From Edolisoma coerulescens (Eukaryota; Chordata; Aves; Passeriformes; Campephagidae): a DNA stretch of 64,000 nt. Both the position numbers and the translations under genes were made by a program. Shown here in pieces: positions 1 to 12,903 of the stretch. Location: positions 372,001 to 436,000 of the forward strand of contig VWZW01002639.1 in assembly GCA_013397115.1 (NCBI GenBank), in the 5' to 3' direction. Within the stretch, counting starts at the first letter, position 1. Each line of letters starts with the position of its first letter. The notes below the pieces were generated by a model, which was given only the letters and a program-made list of their open reading frames with translations, searched no databases and was not told the DNA's origin.

Positions 1-390
1 GTTTGGGGAGAAATCTGCCCTGAGGACTTGGAGTCCTACACAACATCCCGATAAATCCCAGCAGCGGCTTTTGGACACTCCCAGGGGCCTCTCCAGTGCA
101 GCTGGATTTGATGGCCCATCCCTTCCAAATGCCAGACTCTCCTCAGGAGATCAAACACATTGATACGGCATCGATTGGATGGGATCTGTCTCTTGGAGAT
201 CTCTCTGATCAGACAATTTTATCTTCACTGTCGCTGCAGGCAGGAAAAACTGCTCACAGGAGAGGAACCTGTCCCTATTACATTCAAACCAAACCTCTCA
301 GGACACCGAGATAGTTTTGGAGGAAGTACAAAAGCCCCAGGAGTTTAGAGGCAGGCAGGTCATTAGCACCGACATCAGCACGGACTCGTT

Positions 391-645
391 CAGCTTGGAA
401 AAGCCCTTTAAGATCATTAAGTCCAACCATTCCCCTGGCACTGCCAGCCCCCCACTCCAATCCATTTAAATTCCCGCAGGGCTGGGGACTCCAGCGCTTC
501 CCTGGAAAACCTTTTCGAACACTTTTGGTGAAGAAATTTTTCCTGATATCCATCCTAATCTTCCCCTGTTGCAGCTTGAGGCCGTTTCCTCTTGTCCTGG
601 TGCTTGTCCCCTTTTTAAAGCCTGTACAAACCACACCAGCTCTTA
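391..645 (-). mobile_element. CR1 LINE fragment, older type
   Basis: Read on the minus strand this is an avian CR1 3' end. On the plus strand it shows 'agatcattaagtccaaccat', 'ttttggtgaagaaattttt' and 'cagcttgaggccgtttcc', the standard reverse-strand CR1 blocks. Confidence 0.85.
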
Positions 646-3310
646 CCGAGCCGAATTTTAAATTTTCTAAAGAACTTAATAGAACTTGAAGTTTTTATTT
701 TCCCCTATCATACCAGTACTGCATTAATGAATTTAATGGGATTGCCAGGAGCCCCAATAACATCTCCCAGCACTTCTCCGTGCCCACTGTCTGCAGGAGA
801 AACTTCTCCCCTCAAATATCTTTGCAGAATCTTTATTACAGCCCTGTTGCCTGACACTCCTGTTGCAGCAGATTCAATTCCACAGGTGCCACCAGAGGAG
901 CAGAGTCCGTATCCACCACCCGACCCTGGAATCCATGGACACTTTGGTGTCTCTGCTTTCACCCAGGACAGGCGTGGAGGGACATCTGTAAATCACAACA
1001 AACACATGGCCCCAGCCTTTCCCTGCAGGAAAACCAATCCCTTCCCACAACTGCTGATAACACAAAAACCCCGTGCAATCAAGCCCTTCCCTACTCCACT
1101 GAATTATTTCAAGTGGCTATTCCTCCGTGTGCTTTTCCATTTCTGCGTAGCTGTAGATTTCCAGCTCTCCTGAACAGTGCTGCAAAACATAATAATCCTG
1201 ATGCTCTCCATCCAGCTTAATAACACAGAGAGATTGGCTAATAAATCTCATTTTTGAAAAAGAATACGTTTGTGATTATTTTGATTTGCTTTCTGCTTTT
1301 CCAGATTCGATTTCTCCTGTTTTACACTGCAATTTTTCTTTTCTATATCGGGGGGGATAGGAAAACAGTTGGTTTTTTAGTTCAAAAGTGGGCCCTAACA
1401 TTAAAAATCACTGGTTCCAACTGCAAAGGCAAAATCTCTTGAAATCATTAAAGCTATGATGACATTATAGTGTTTTCACATTCACTGAAATCTTTTAATA
1501 AAATGGTGTTTCAACCCATTTGCAAGATCCATTCGAACCCCAAATATCTTTTTTTCCCCCCTCCTCTTATCTAAATCATAAACAATGAGCTGAACTCATG
1601 GATTGAATCTTTGGAAATAAATTACTGAAGTAACTGAGTAATTTTTCTGCTTCTGATTTCTGTGATCTGCTCAGGATTGCTGCAGGTGTATTTATTATTA
1701 ATAGTTGTTAATAAGATGTTAATTACCAGGCCAGACCTCTCCCTGCACATAGCTGTTGGCAGCAGCCTCCTGAAATTATTGAATATTTGCTATTTAGAGT
1801 GAGGAATTGGTCATCTGAGTGACATGGGTCGTTTTTGTTTTATGACAGACCATATAGGAAAATAACTAAAAAATAGGAGATGTCTTTGCTTGCATGGAAG
1901 TCGAGACAGATGAAGGAAGAGCACCCGTATCTCAGTGATGTACGAAAAATTATTCATGAAAATATTAATGAATATTGAAAGATTAAAGGACTGGCATACA
2001 ACCAAACCCAAACCGGTCTCTGGAATTCAAAGGAGCATATTCAGAATTGGTTTGCAGCAACCCAAGAGCTACTTGAGGCTTCTCCAGTGTGTAACACCCC
2101 TTGTAAAATTAGTTACTGCATATGTGAGCTCGTGTGCATCCAGGGGAGAGACGGAGTCCCAGGTGAGTTCCTCTCATTCTCTGATTTGCTGTTCCGTGAC
2201 TTTTCCTAAGGAATGGCACTTTATCAGCAGGCAGCACACCAGGAGGAGAGGGGGAACTCCCACCAGTAATCCCAGTGCTTCCCTGCTCCCCCCAAATCCC
2301 ATTCCTGAGCTCTGCCCCACTGCTCTGCTCAGCTCTGCTGGATCCCTGTCACTGCCATGGCCCCTGGCCTCTGGAGTTTAATATTCCAGCACATCCCTGT
2401 ATTTGTTTGGAGTTGAACACACAAATCACACCTCTATTTTTCACCTGATTCTCCTGCATTGAGCTGGAAGTGAACAGCCTGGGAGGGAGCAAATCTGACC
2501 TCAGGTCTCCTGATATTCCCTCCTGGGCTTGCTCTGGGATTTCAACACAGTTACACTGCATTAATACCTGAAAAAACCCAGATTTGGCTGGGATTTCTTT
2601 TCCTCTGTTGGAGAGGGAGAGGGAAGCAGGTGAGTGATTGTTTTAGTAATATTTGAAAATTAGAAATTAAAAATCAAATAACTTCCCTTGAAATTGAGGG
2701 CTTGGATTTTTCTGAGGTTTTTACCGGAAGATCTCATTGACAGCAGCGGGTCAGAGGCTGGCCCTGGAAAATGTGTTTTATACCCCAGTGAGTAACCCTG
2801 GTGTCTGGCTCAGAGTGGGATGAAACCCTGGCAACAGGAGTTGTCAGATACATCTAATCAAAAAGGAGGAAAAACAGTAAACAGCACTCAGGACCTCTGG
2901 GAGCAATTCCTTCCCCTGAACTGCAGGCAGGGGAAAAATCTTTACCTGAGCTATGTTTCAGAGCAAGTTTTCTGTGGAAACCAGGTCCAGATGAATGCCA
3001 GGACCACGTCTTGGAATCACTGAGCCCAGAGCAGAGGGCACCTGGAGCCAGGTGCCGTCACAGAGTCACCCTGAGAGAGGCTCCCACTGGGGTGTGGGAG
3101 AAGCTCAACTTAAACCTCCCTGAGCACTCACCTCAGCAGTGTTTCTCTGCTGGTGTGTTGGATCAAAATGCTCCTTTTTATGATGAAATTCTCCCTTTTT
3201 TTACCTTTCCTACAGTGGTTGTCTGGGAGGAAAAGGCAGGGAGAGAATATTGGGTAAAACTGGGCCACTTGCAGCTCCTGGCAGAGCCCTCCTGGTCAAA
3301 TCTTCCCCGG
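646..3310. other. Intergenic, no gene seen
   Basis: Mostly unique AT-rich sequence. Reading frames are short and have no recognisable domain, and I see no exon-like stretch with splice sites. Confidence 0.6.
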
Positions 3311-3632
3311 TTTCAGCACAGGAGAGCTGGAGAGGGACTTCTTCAAGGGAATGCAATGTTAGGGCAATGGAGAATGGCTTTGAACTGCAAGAGAGAAGCT
3401 TTAGATGGGATATTGGGAAGGAATCCTTCCCTGTGAGGGTGGGAGGCCCTGGCACAGGTGCCCAGAGAAGCTGTGGCTGCCCCTGGATCCCTGGCAGTGC
3501 CCAAGGCCAGGCTGGATGCTGGGACTTGGAGCAGCCTGGGACAGTGGAAGGTGTCCCTGCCCATGGCAGGGGTGGTACTGGATGGGCTTTAAGTCCCTTC
3601 CAACTCAAACCATTCTGGGATTCTGTGATCCA
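3311..3632 (+). mobile_element. CR1 LINE 3' end
   Basis: It carries 'gatgggatattgggaaggaa', 'cccatggcaggggtgg' and 'gtcccttccaactcaaacc', and ends in 'attctgggattctgtg'. 5'-truncated and non-coding. Confidence 0.92.
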
Positions 3633-5540
3633 GACTTGTTTGACATCAAAGCATTTGAAAACTTGTATTTGTCCAAGCTACCACCTCTGTGCAACCCCTA
3701 ACTGGACTTCAAACTCATCTGATTAGACATCTCTCTGTTAAAGAAATACAAACCTAAACGTTTCTGGGTCATTTACCTGTGTTCATCAACAGCACTAAAT
3801 ATGACCTTTATTCCTGGATGTATTTCAATGTGCTAAAATCAATATATCCAGAATCAATCCTTCCATTCAACTCTGAGCTTAAGAAATGCAGCTCAAGGTT
3901 GTATCAGACCAAAAATTTGTCTGGTTCATTTCTTGAATCAGCTCCATTTTGCTGTTATTTCATTTTGGCTCTGCAGAAAAGGCAGGTGAATGTCCCAGAG
4001 CCCACATCTCCCACTGCCACCTAAAGGATAACAAACCCAGCTTGGAAGAGGTGGTATGCAAAAAGTTAAAGGAGACAAATGAATAAAGATTTCTTTTTTT
4101 CCTCGTTCTGAATTACATACAGCAGAAATAGGAGCCATTTATTATTTCGTGGCTGAAATAGAGCTGCCAGCATTATCGAGGCAATACTTAGATAACCCCC
4201 AGGAGAGATAAGCAATAAAAAGTGCCCTGCAAGCAATATTGCCTCCTAAAGCACCACGGCCAGATGGATCTACAGCTGAATTTCATAGAGCATCAGTGAT
4301 AAATTGCTTCCAATTTCATCTGTGATTTACAAATATTCTTTGGAGACTAAAGAAATGTCTTCTTATTTTAATTAAGCACCATTGCTGTCTTCTCAAAACA
4401 GGGTGAAAATCTCAAGTGCAGCTGATGCAAACCCTTTCACCAAAATCTGAGCTGTTAGCTCAGAGAAAGTCAGGGTGATGCCTCCTTATCTTCTGCCACT
4501 GAATTTGTTCTGGGCAAATTTCTAACAGATGGTTCCCAGCATCTAATGAATACAGCAGGCCATTGCAAATGGGACATGAGATACACTCAGATAAAGCAAA
4601 AGGAGTTTGAAAGAGTGTTTAAAAATACTTCAGAAGTTCAGGGAAATGTGGCTAATTTAGACTCAGGTACGGCTAATGACTTGAATTAAAACAACAAGAC
4701 AGCAAATGTTTTCAATTTGAAATGAAACTCCTTTAGCATCTAATAAGCCTCTCTCTTGTTTGAGAGCTTTGCCAGAACTCCTGGAGTAGCTGAACAGGAG
4801 CTCACTTCACTCTTCCATTAAATACTTTGTGTGAAAATAGAAGAGTAATTTCTTTTTTTTTTCAAAGACTATAAATAGAAGTGAAAAAAAAAAGGTGTGT
4901 GGGGGGGAACTTGAGTCATAAAATCTACTCTTCAAAAACTACAGAAATAAAGATTTGGGGATTAAAAAAAGGTAGCAGAGTTGAGAAGAAGTTCCCAGCT
5001 GCAGGAATAAAAGAGGTTTCTGAGCAGAGGTTTCCAAAATATCCATTCCAGGCTCCAGGTGCTGAAGGTCAAATAGAATGGGACATAAGAATAAAAGGTG
5101 TGCTGGGAAATGGGGTGGGGTGACAGGGATGGAGTGAAGGATATCGTGGAGTTATCATGGGATATCGTGGGATTTTCTCCAATTTGCCCCCAAATCCTTC
5201 AATCTTAGCTCACTCCTCAGTTGTGAGTGCAGCACAGGATGAGTAAAAGGCGTCTGCAGGATAAAATTGTGTGTAAAGCAGCTTCTCTTTAGGCATCTCC
5301 AGAATATTCTGGGCTCGCTGTCGCAAGGTGACAACAGGATTGCTTGGAAACTCTCTGTTTTTCCAGCCTGTGTTAAAAAGACCATCAGAGGCTTGCTGCT
5401 CCTTTCCTGCCTGTTGTAAAGCAAAAAATGGGGAGGAAAAGGAGTTTTGTACCTGCCCCAAGGAGCCCCCAGCTGTCTGTCCAATTTCAGGGCAGAAACC
5501 ACTCCTGAGGTAATGAAATGAAGTCTTTCAGTGCTTGATA
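3633..5540. other. Intergenic, one possible conserved block
   Basis: No gene seen. About 4,130-4,400 is complex, repeat-free AT-rich sequence of the kind often conserved as enhancers near neural genes. This is texture only, not evidence of conservation. Confidence 0.3.
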
Positions 5541-5632
5541 ACCCTTTCCATGAAGATTTTTTCCCTCATATCCAATCTAAACCTTCCCTGGCATGACTTG
5601 AGGCCGCTTCCTTTGGTCCTGTCACTTGTGCA
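5541..5632 (-). mobile_element. CR1 LINE internal fragment
   Basis: Short remnant: 'ttttttccctcatatccaat' then 'cttgaggccgcttcc'. Confidence 0.7.
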
Positions 5633-6729
5633 CGCCAGTGTTTGTGTGATGTGCAAGTGACAGTGCAAAACTGGCAGCACCTGCTCAGGAAAATGACTGA
5701 CGTGACAGAGCTGTGCTGCATTTATAATGACAACGAGTGGAATTTCCTAAAGAGATGGATACAAAACCCGGGCCAGGGAAAAAGCCAACAGCGTCCCAGT
5801 TGTCCTCAAACACTCTGAAATATCTTCACATGGAAACCAAATCCCAGTGTGGCGTGTGGGATGGGGATCTCTCATGGAAGTGTATTGACAATGCAAGTGG
5901 TTTAATCAGTTAAATTATCATTTTTTTACAGAAAAAAGGCAGATTTGCTTAATGACCTTGCTACCCTGGGGAAGGAAGAAGAAATTGTCAATAAAAGCAA
6001 TTGCAAGTTAAATGAGAGAGGCAAGCACAGTGCAGGATGCTTTTTTATATTTTTTTTTTTCTTTTTTAATTTGTAATTGCAAATAATTGTCCTGACACAA
6101 AGCAAGTGTGTCTCACTGCAGGTCAATACTGGAGGATTGTCCTGAAGATAAATACAGTTAGGTAGAAAAGAAAATTTAAGTGATGATTCCTGAACAGGCT
6201 CTTCCTGTGTGACAACAGGAAAGATTTAATTTGGCTGGATTGGCATAAAAAGTGATCTTGATGATGATGAAGGGGAAACAGAATTCTTGCAAGATTTCAG
6301 GCCCTACTATCACCATGAACCCTAAAAAACTCATTTTCATGTGGTTTAGAGCAATGTTTACTCCGTCAGCTGCTTCTTTAGCAGGTCCATCCCTTCACTG
6401 CCACATGGGAATTCCCAGGATTGGCCAAAGGCTCAGTTCAGTGATGATTTTGGGCTGATTTAAAGTGGAAAAGGGGCAATGCCATTTGTGTTCTGAGATA
6501 CCACAGTGCAGAGCAGGACCACAGAAATAATTTTATGAACTCTGGTTTTGTGTGATAATCACCTGTGGGGAAGGATGACTTCTGTTGGTATCCATATGTA
6601 TGGATGAAAACTGGGCTGCAGCATCATGGGAAACTTTTTTCTTTTTCCAGAAGTCTTCATCAGAGTTTATTTTACTCATGGAACAGCATGGACTGCTAAG
6701 GAATATTATTTTTCATTCCTGCATGGATT

Positions 6730-6870
6730 CAGAGGATCTTAGAATGGGTTGGGTTGAGAAGGACCTTAAGGATCATCCAGTGCCACCCCTGCCATGGGCA
6801 GGGACACCTCCCACCATCCTGGGTTGCTCCAAGCCCTGTCCAGCCTGGCCTTGGACACTGCCAGGGATGG
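6730..6870 (-). mobile_element. CR1 LINE 3' fragment
   Basis: Plus strand shows 'gaaggaccttaaggatcatc', 'cccctgccatgggcaggg' and 'ccttggacactgccaggg', the reverse of the CR1 tail. Confidence 0.9.
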
Positions 6871-7664
6871 AAATAAAGAAAAGCTCCCCATGGGTACCTG
6901 ACCTGAGCACCTGTAAGCAGCCAAAAAACAACTCACAGCAACATCCAAGGCCAGCAGCAGCTGATTTCCTTAGGAGGAGACTAAATCTCATTCACAAGTC
7001 ACCGGGTTCAGTGTGAGACACAACTTCCATGTCACAAATCCCCAATTTCCAAGTGAGCAGACGACAGGAGTGTCTCAAGCGCTGATGACTTTATCTGCAT
7101 AAAGCACTGGAGTGCAGATAATTAAGAATTGCATTGATCACGGGGCTTTAATGGCTCTTCAAAATGCAGGGGGAGGCTGCACAAACATTTCTGCCATCAG
7201 CAAAGCTGCTTTGAGCCTCTCCCGTTGGCTCCTGCCCTGCCTCCCATCCTGCCGCAGCCCCCAGGGTGCAGATCCCAGTGTCTGGGGGTTTGCTGTGAGC
7301 AGGACAGACGGAATTATCCGGATTAAGGAACTCAAAGCACAACAAACCTTTGGGTTATATTTTTTCTGACTCGGATCATTCGCTGATCCAATTTACAGCG
7401 CAGCCCTGGAGTCACAGCCAGAGTGAGGAACCAGGTGAGGCGGGGAGGAGGAAGGACCAGGAATTCTGATGCTTCAGCCTGAGAAAATGCTCTGCTACCC
7501 ACAGCTGGTTTGTGTTGCCTGGTGAGATTCCACCCAAACCTCATCTTAAACTCGGTCAATAGGACAGAGATATTAAGGATATGAGGGTTTTTTTTTTTCA
7601 GTGGGTGGGTTTAGATAACATCAAAGAGCAAAACTTCTCCATATTCAGACTGCGTCTGTCTCTT

Positions 7665-7782
7665 CAAGGTCAGGTTGGATGGAGATCTGAGCAACCTGGG
7701 CAGTGGAAGTTATCCATGGCACAGGGGTGGAAATAAATGAATTTTAAGTTCCTTTCCAGCCCAAACCTTTCTGTGACTCCTA
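7665..7782 (+). mobile_element. Degenerate CR1 tail
   Basis: It has 'gagcaacctgggcagtgg', 'catggcacaggggtgg' and 'ttcctttccagcccaaacc', with several changes from the usual tail. Confidence 0.7.
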
Positions 7783-10700
7783 AATGCAATGTGGGCATTT
7801 TGTTTCCAGATGAGCCCTTCAATACAGCCATGTGCAATGATTGTTGGGGTCAAAATTCCAGCCCTGTGGAAGCAGAAACCTCTGGGAATTTGGGGCAGCA
7901 AGGGATGGGTGAGGTGGGGGAACTTTGCCACCACTGCAGCAGTGAAGGAGCTGTGGGCACCGAGCACCACAGCCTGCATTCAACCAGAATTTGTCCTAGG
8001 AAAATGTGATTTCCAGGGTAATCCTGTCATGGGGCTCACAGGAAATGGAAAACAGCTTTGGATGTCTCAGATTCTTCTGTTTCCAGTCTATTCAAACCCA
8101 CTGGAGGATTGTTTCAAAGCGCTGAGAATGAATAAGTTTCCATTCCAGGTGTCTCTTGGTTTTTTGATTACAAATGAGTTTTCAGTCCACCTGAAACAGA
8201 TCAAACATTACCACTGGGAGCTGCCGGTGGGGCTTGGGCACTTCTGGAATTCCTGCTGCTGGGTGTATTATGAGAGCAAGGGAGCAGAACTGCAAAACCT
8301 GATTGACATTGTTGAACAGAAAACGGAAAAATAAATTATTTTTTAATAAAATTGGAAATGAAAGCTGAAAGAAAGCTGTATGTCCCTAGCAAGGCAAAAA
8401 AGCATGAAGAGAATACCCATTATAACAGAAAGTATTGAAAGCCCTGAATATTTGTTCTCAAAAATAGAAAAGATGAGCTGGCTCAGAGCTCTGATCTGGG
8501 CTCCCTGTTGATGGATCTGCCTGTTTCCTTGCTTTGTTTTCCTCTTAACAGTTATTATCCCTTCAAATATTGTGAGGAGAGAACTTTTTTAATGTTTTAT
8601 TTTTTTGACTTGAAGCCTCAAAGTAAGAATGCTTGGACAATTCTCAATCCACATCCAGAAGACCAAACGTTCTCTTTTTTTTATGCTACGGAGAAACGTG
8701 AAAATGGAAGGATTGGGCAAAGAGAGTTTTCACCATCCCACTTCTTCACCAAAGGAATCTTCTCTTCCCACATCCCAGGGGTTGCTGGTACTGGGATGGG
8801 CTTCCAACACCAGGGAAGAGCCTTCTCTGTCTCCCCACCACCCCGAGTGTCCGTCACTGCCACCTTGGAAGATATTTCTGCCCCTCCAGATCTTCCCAGT
8901 GCAGTCATTCCTCAACCCAATTCTGTCAAGGAGATCCAGTTAATCCGAGCACTTTTAATAGTAGAGGCTTCTGGTTTCCTTTTCCGAGCTGGGTGTTTTT
9001 GACAGACTGTGGAGCTGAGTGGGCAGGGAATGAGTTACACTTGGACAGATGGTCCTCGAATTCCCGGCGCTGTTACTACAGCCATGGAGGGGCTGGGATG
9101 ATGGAATAAAAGAGATTGGAGCTCTTGTGCAGGAGAGATGGAAACAGAGAGATGGAAACAAAGCCTGGCCTGGGAAAACTCAACTCCCTGTAAGACCAGA
9201 TATCCAAGAGAGGTGAGAAGCTGAAGTGGAATAAATCATCTCACTCAGCACCACAAGAGAAAACAGAGTCCAGATCCTACAGGAAAACCCCAGTGACAGT
9301 AGGAGCTCACAGATTTGTGGGCAGATTCAGGGAGTTTATCACCATGCTGGCTTATCCCAAAAGACATTTATAAATTAGGCTCTTTTGGATAATTCCCTGG
9401 GCTTCTCCTGGTGGCAGCAGGGAGGCAGGAGCTGCTGACAGGGTCCAGCCTGCAGAGATCAGCCCAGGCTCACAAATGAACCCTCTAACAAGGCCAAGAA
9501 TTGAACTCCTTTCAACATCTGTTGACTTCATCACAAAGCCAACATTTCCTGCAGCCAGCAGAGCTCTTCCAAACCTAAATCCAGCCATTTCATTGTATTA
9601 ATGGGATGTAAAGATATGAATACCGTGGATAATATCCTAATTATCTTCATTATACCACAGCTGGTTTGGGTTTTTCTTTCACATTTTCATGTCACCCACT
9701 GCCAGAATGCATAATCCTGCCCTAATTGCTGATTGATCACTTTTCTTTAATTCACAATTTGGCTGTAGGAAAGAGCTCTGTGTTATCAGAGAAGAGGTGA
9801 AAACGTGGTTAGATAAGGTCAGGAATTTCTCTGACAGGTATTTGTACCTGGAATCCCAATCCAGACACATCAATGGCTAAAAGGGGAATGGGAATAATCA
9901 CAACAAACACCATATCCCAACTGCATTCTCTGTGGTTTCAGCTGGGTTTTTCTCCATGCATTTCTGTTTAATTAATCCACTGCTAGATGATGCTGTTAGC
10001 AGGATTCCTGTTCTTTCTTTCATATCTCAAAGCCAGCAAAGTGGGTTGTGGTGGTTGAACAGTTATGCCATTAATGGCTCCATGTGGTTGGCAAGTGTTG
10101 CTAAGGAGATAAAATGATGTTTTTTAATAGTTGTGCAATTCCAGGTGGATCCTGAAGTGAAATTTCTGCCTTGTTTGCTGTCATCCTGCTCTGGATGTGA
10201 CCGTGAGAGGACCTTGTTCCTGTTGTTTGGGAGCATGAAGGAAGTGGAACAGAGTATTGATTTTTCACTTGATGTTTTCCATCCTCCTAACGCATTTTCT
10301 GGCCTTTTAAATTTTCTCTATCATCAAGTTCCTGCTGTTGGAGTTGGGAGATGGGCTCTATAAATGTCTTTTCCTCATTATATAATGCCCTTCGTCAGGC
10401 TGTCGTCTATAATTAAGTTCTGCTCTTTAGTCTGTAAACACCAACAGGAGATTTTGCTCCAAACTCCTTCACATTAACAGGACTTAAATTTGATTTCCAA
10501 GGGGGATCAGCTGTGTGGATTAAACACTCCTGCTTAGGATGGGACAGCATGGGACTGTCCATGACTCTTGGAATTGCTTAGGAATCGCTGACTGTGACTG
10601 CAATACTACCAGGAATAGGGAACAGAGGTGATGCCACCCCTAAAGGTTCCTTCAAACACATTCCTGTAGCATTGTCCCGTCCCTTCTTGGCTGGAACTTT

Positions 10701-12524
10701 GATTGAGGAACACACAGGATGCATCTTAAAGCTTAACCTTGCAATTTGTGCCTTTGTCTCCTGGCTGCTCTGAAAACTTTGGAGGAATCTAAGGAGGAAT
10801 CCAAGGAGGCTCCGAGCAAACTCCCCTTCCCTTGACCCACGCTGCATTTGCAATTCTGCTGTCTCCATTAGCAGGGAGCCTGGGGCTGATGGCACCGAAG
10901 CTTTCAGCTCTCAGGGAATTGTTTGCCAGACTCTGAGGCTCCTGTGCAAGCTATCCTGGGATTCCGTGGTTTAATGACATCCCAGAGCCGTAGCCCGAAG
11001 CAGAAAGAAAGCCGTGGACAGGAGGATTCTGTGCATTTCATGTTTTCTAAAGATTTAGGGCATTCACAAAGATTTCCTGAAAAATGTGTCAGGTTTTCCA
11101 GCATGTCGAATTCTGACTTTTGGGAAATGAAATTTCTGTTCTCCCTGTAATCCTGAGAGACAGGGGAGAAAGTGAAAATGGATGTGTTTGGAATCTCTGT
11201 CTTGGCAGGATTGGAAAAAGAGGTTGATTCCGCAGGAATAATACTAATACTAATAAATACTAATACTAATACTACTAATAATATTCAAAACAACATAAAT
11301 ACTATGGGTGTGACCCTGTGGTTCCTCATTTTCTATTCCATGGATGTGGAGGACATCAAGGATAGTATTCCAAGGTGAAATCCGTGCCTGTGCTGCCTCA
11401 CATACCAACAAATGAATTTATTTCATTTCAGTTTGTTCATCCACCTGACCAGCTCCTGATCCTGCTCTTTTCCTGCTTCATTAATATAAGTTTAAACCTT
11501 ATTTTTTGGAAAAATCTGTTTGGATGCTGCTGGCTGAAGCACCTCGAGTCCCAGATTTGCAGGTATGGGGAAGACAATCCAAAGGGAGATTTTGCTGATT
11601 GCCATGGGTTAATCAGACCAAACTGTGATGGATCCTGAAGCTGGGGGTGCACTTTAGTGAAGCACCTGAATATTCTCTGTGGTTCACCCACCACTTCAAG
11701 GTTTTCATTTTATTGCTTCTCTTCTTCTGGAGGTGCCAGAGAGATCGGAGGGAGGAGAATTGCTGAGGGATGATTTGGAATTTCTCTCAGGGGTGTGGAC
11801 AATGTGGAGATGAGTAATGCAGCTATTTCTGATGAAGGAAAATGCATCCCATAGACAGCGAGCAGCCAAACCCTTGATTCTTTCTCTCCAGGCTCTGTGA
11901 GTGCACAGATCATTGAGTTTTTGATTTTAAACATCTTTTTTCAAGAGCTGTGAGCAGAACAAGGCCAAATCCTCGGATGACGAGCACAATCCTTGTGTGG
12001 ATGAGCTCCTCTGCAAATGACAAATGAGTCACATCATTTTGACTAATTGATCTTGTCTTGTGTGTTTGTTTATTAACAGGGAACCACTGACTGCTGTTCC
12101 CAGTTTGCTTTTGTATGGAAATGAAGCTTGCAAGCAGTTACCAGCCAGGTTCCCATGGAACTGGGATGCAACTGCGATCACCAGGCATTTTCAGGTGGAT
12201 TTGTGCTCATGCAATGGAAACAGCAAATTATTTTTAAAATTTTCTTTTTTTTTCCTTTTTTATTTTTTTTAATGGCAAGCTAAGTCATTGCTTGTTCCTA
12301 GCAGTCACTGCTTGGGGTTAGCAGGGAAAATAAATCTTTAGACATGGTAATATTCCAAGGTTTTGGACTATGTTTAGTGCTTTTATCTTTAGGCACCGAC
12401 AGCACCACCCCTCACTTAGGAGCTGCTTGTTATAAACTCTTTTCTAGACCTGTATCAGCATTTTTCCAACTTCTTACACCTAGGAAAAATTTTTTTTCTT
12501 CTTGAATTAAAACTGGTGGATCTC
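7783..12524. other. Intergenic, no gene supported
   Basis: The only long frame, 7,789-8,334 plus strand (181 codons), has no recognisable domain. I regard it as chance. The rest holds short frames and one simple repeat. Confidence 0.55.
11237..11285. repeat. Imperfect (ACTAAT)n tract
   Basis: A short degenerate trinucleotide/hexanucleotide tract of aat and act units. Confidence 0.85.
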
Positions 12525-12903
12525 CACTGGCCAAATGGATGTCCAGAGAAGAGCAATGGAGCTGGGGAAGGGTCTGGAGCATGAGGAGCAGCTGAGGGAG
12601 CTTGGAAAGGGGCTCAGCCGGGAGAAAAGGAGGCTCAGAGGGACCTCCTGGCTCTGCACAACTCCCTGACAGGAGGGTGGGTTTGAGCTCTGCCAGGTGG
12701 GGTCAGGCTCTGCTGCCAGGGAACAAAGGTGAGATGGGAATAAATGGCCTCAGGTTGTGCCTGGGTCACCATCCCTAAGGGTATTCACAACAATTGGCAC
12801 TTCAAATTATGGTTTAGTGGGCATTGGGGTATTGGCCAAATCTTGGATTTAATGGTCTTGGAGGTCCTACCCAACCTTAATGATCCTGTGATTCTGTGGT
12901 TCT
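12525..12903 (+). mobile_element. CR1 LINE, longer 3' fragment
   Basis: It contains 'gagcagctgagggagcttgg', 'gaggctcagagggacctcc' and 'ttggaggtcctacccaacc', with tail 'gatcctgtgattctgtgg'. It extends further 5' than most copies here. Confidence 0.88.

Noticed and set aside
7789..8334. 181-codon plus-strand reading frame
   Set aside because: No recognisable domain, composition of translated non-coding DNA, follows a decayed CR1 tail, and no splice or promoter context. Length alone is possible by chance in 35 kb of six-frame sequence.
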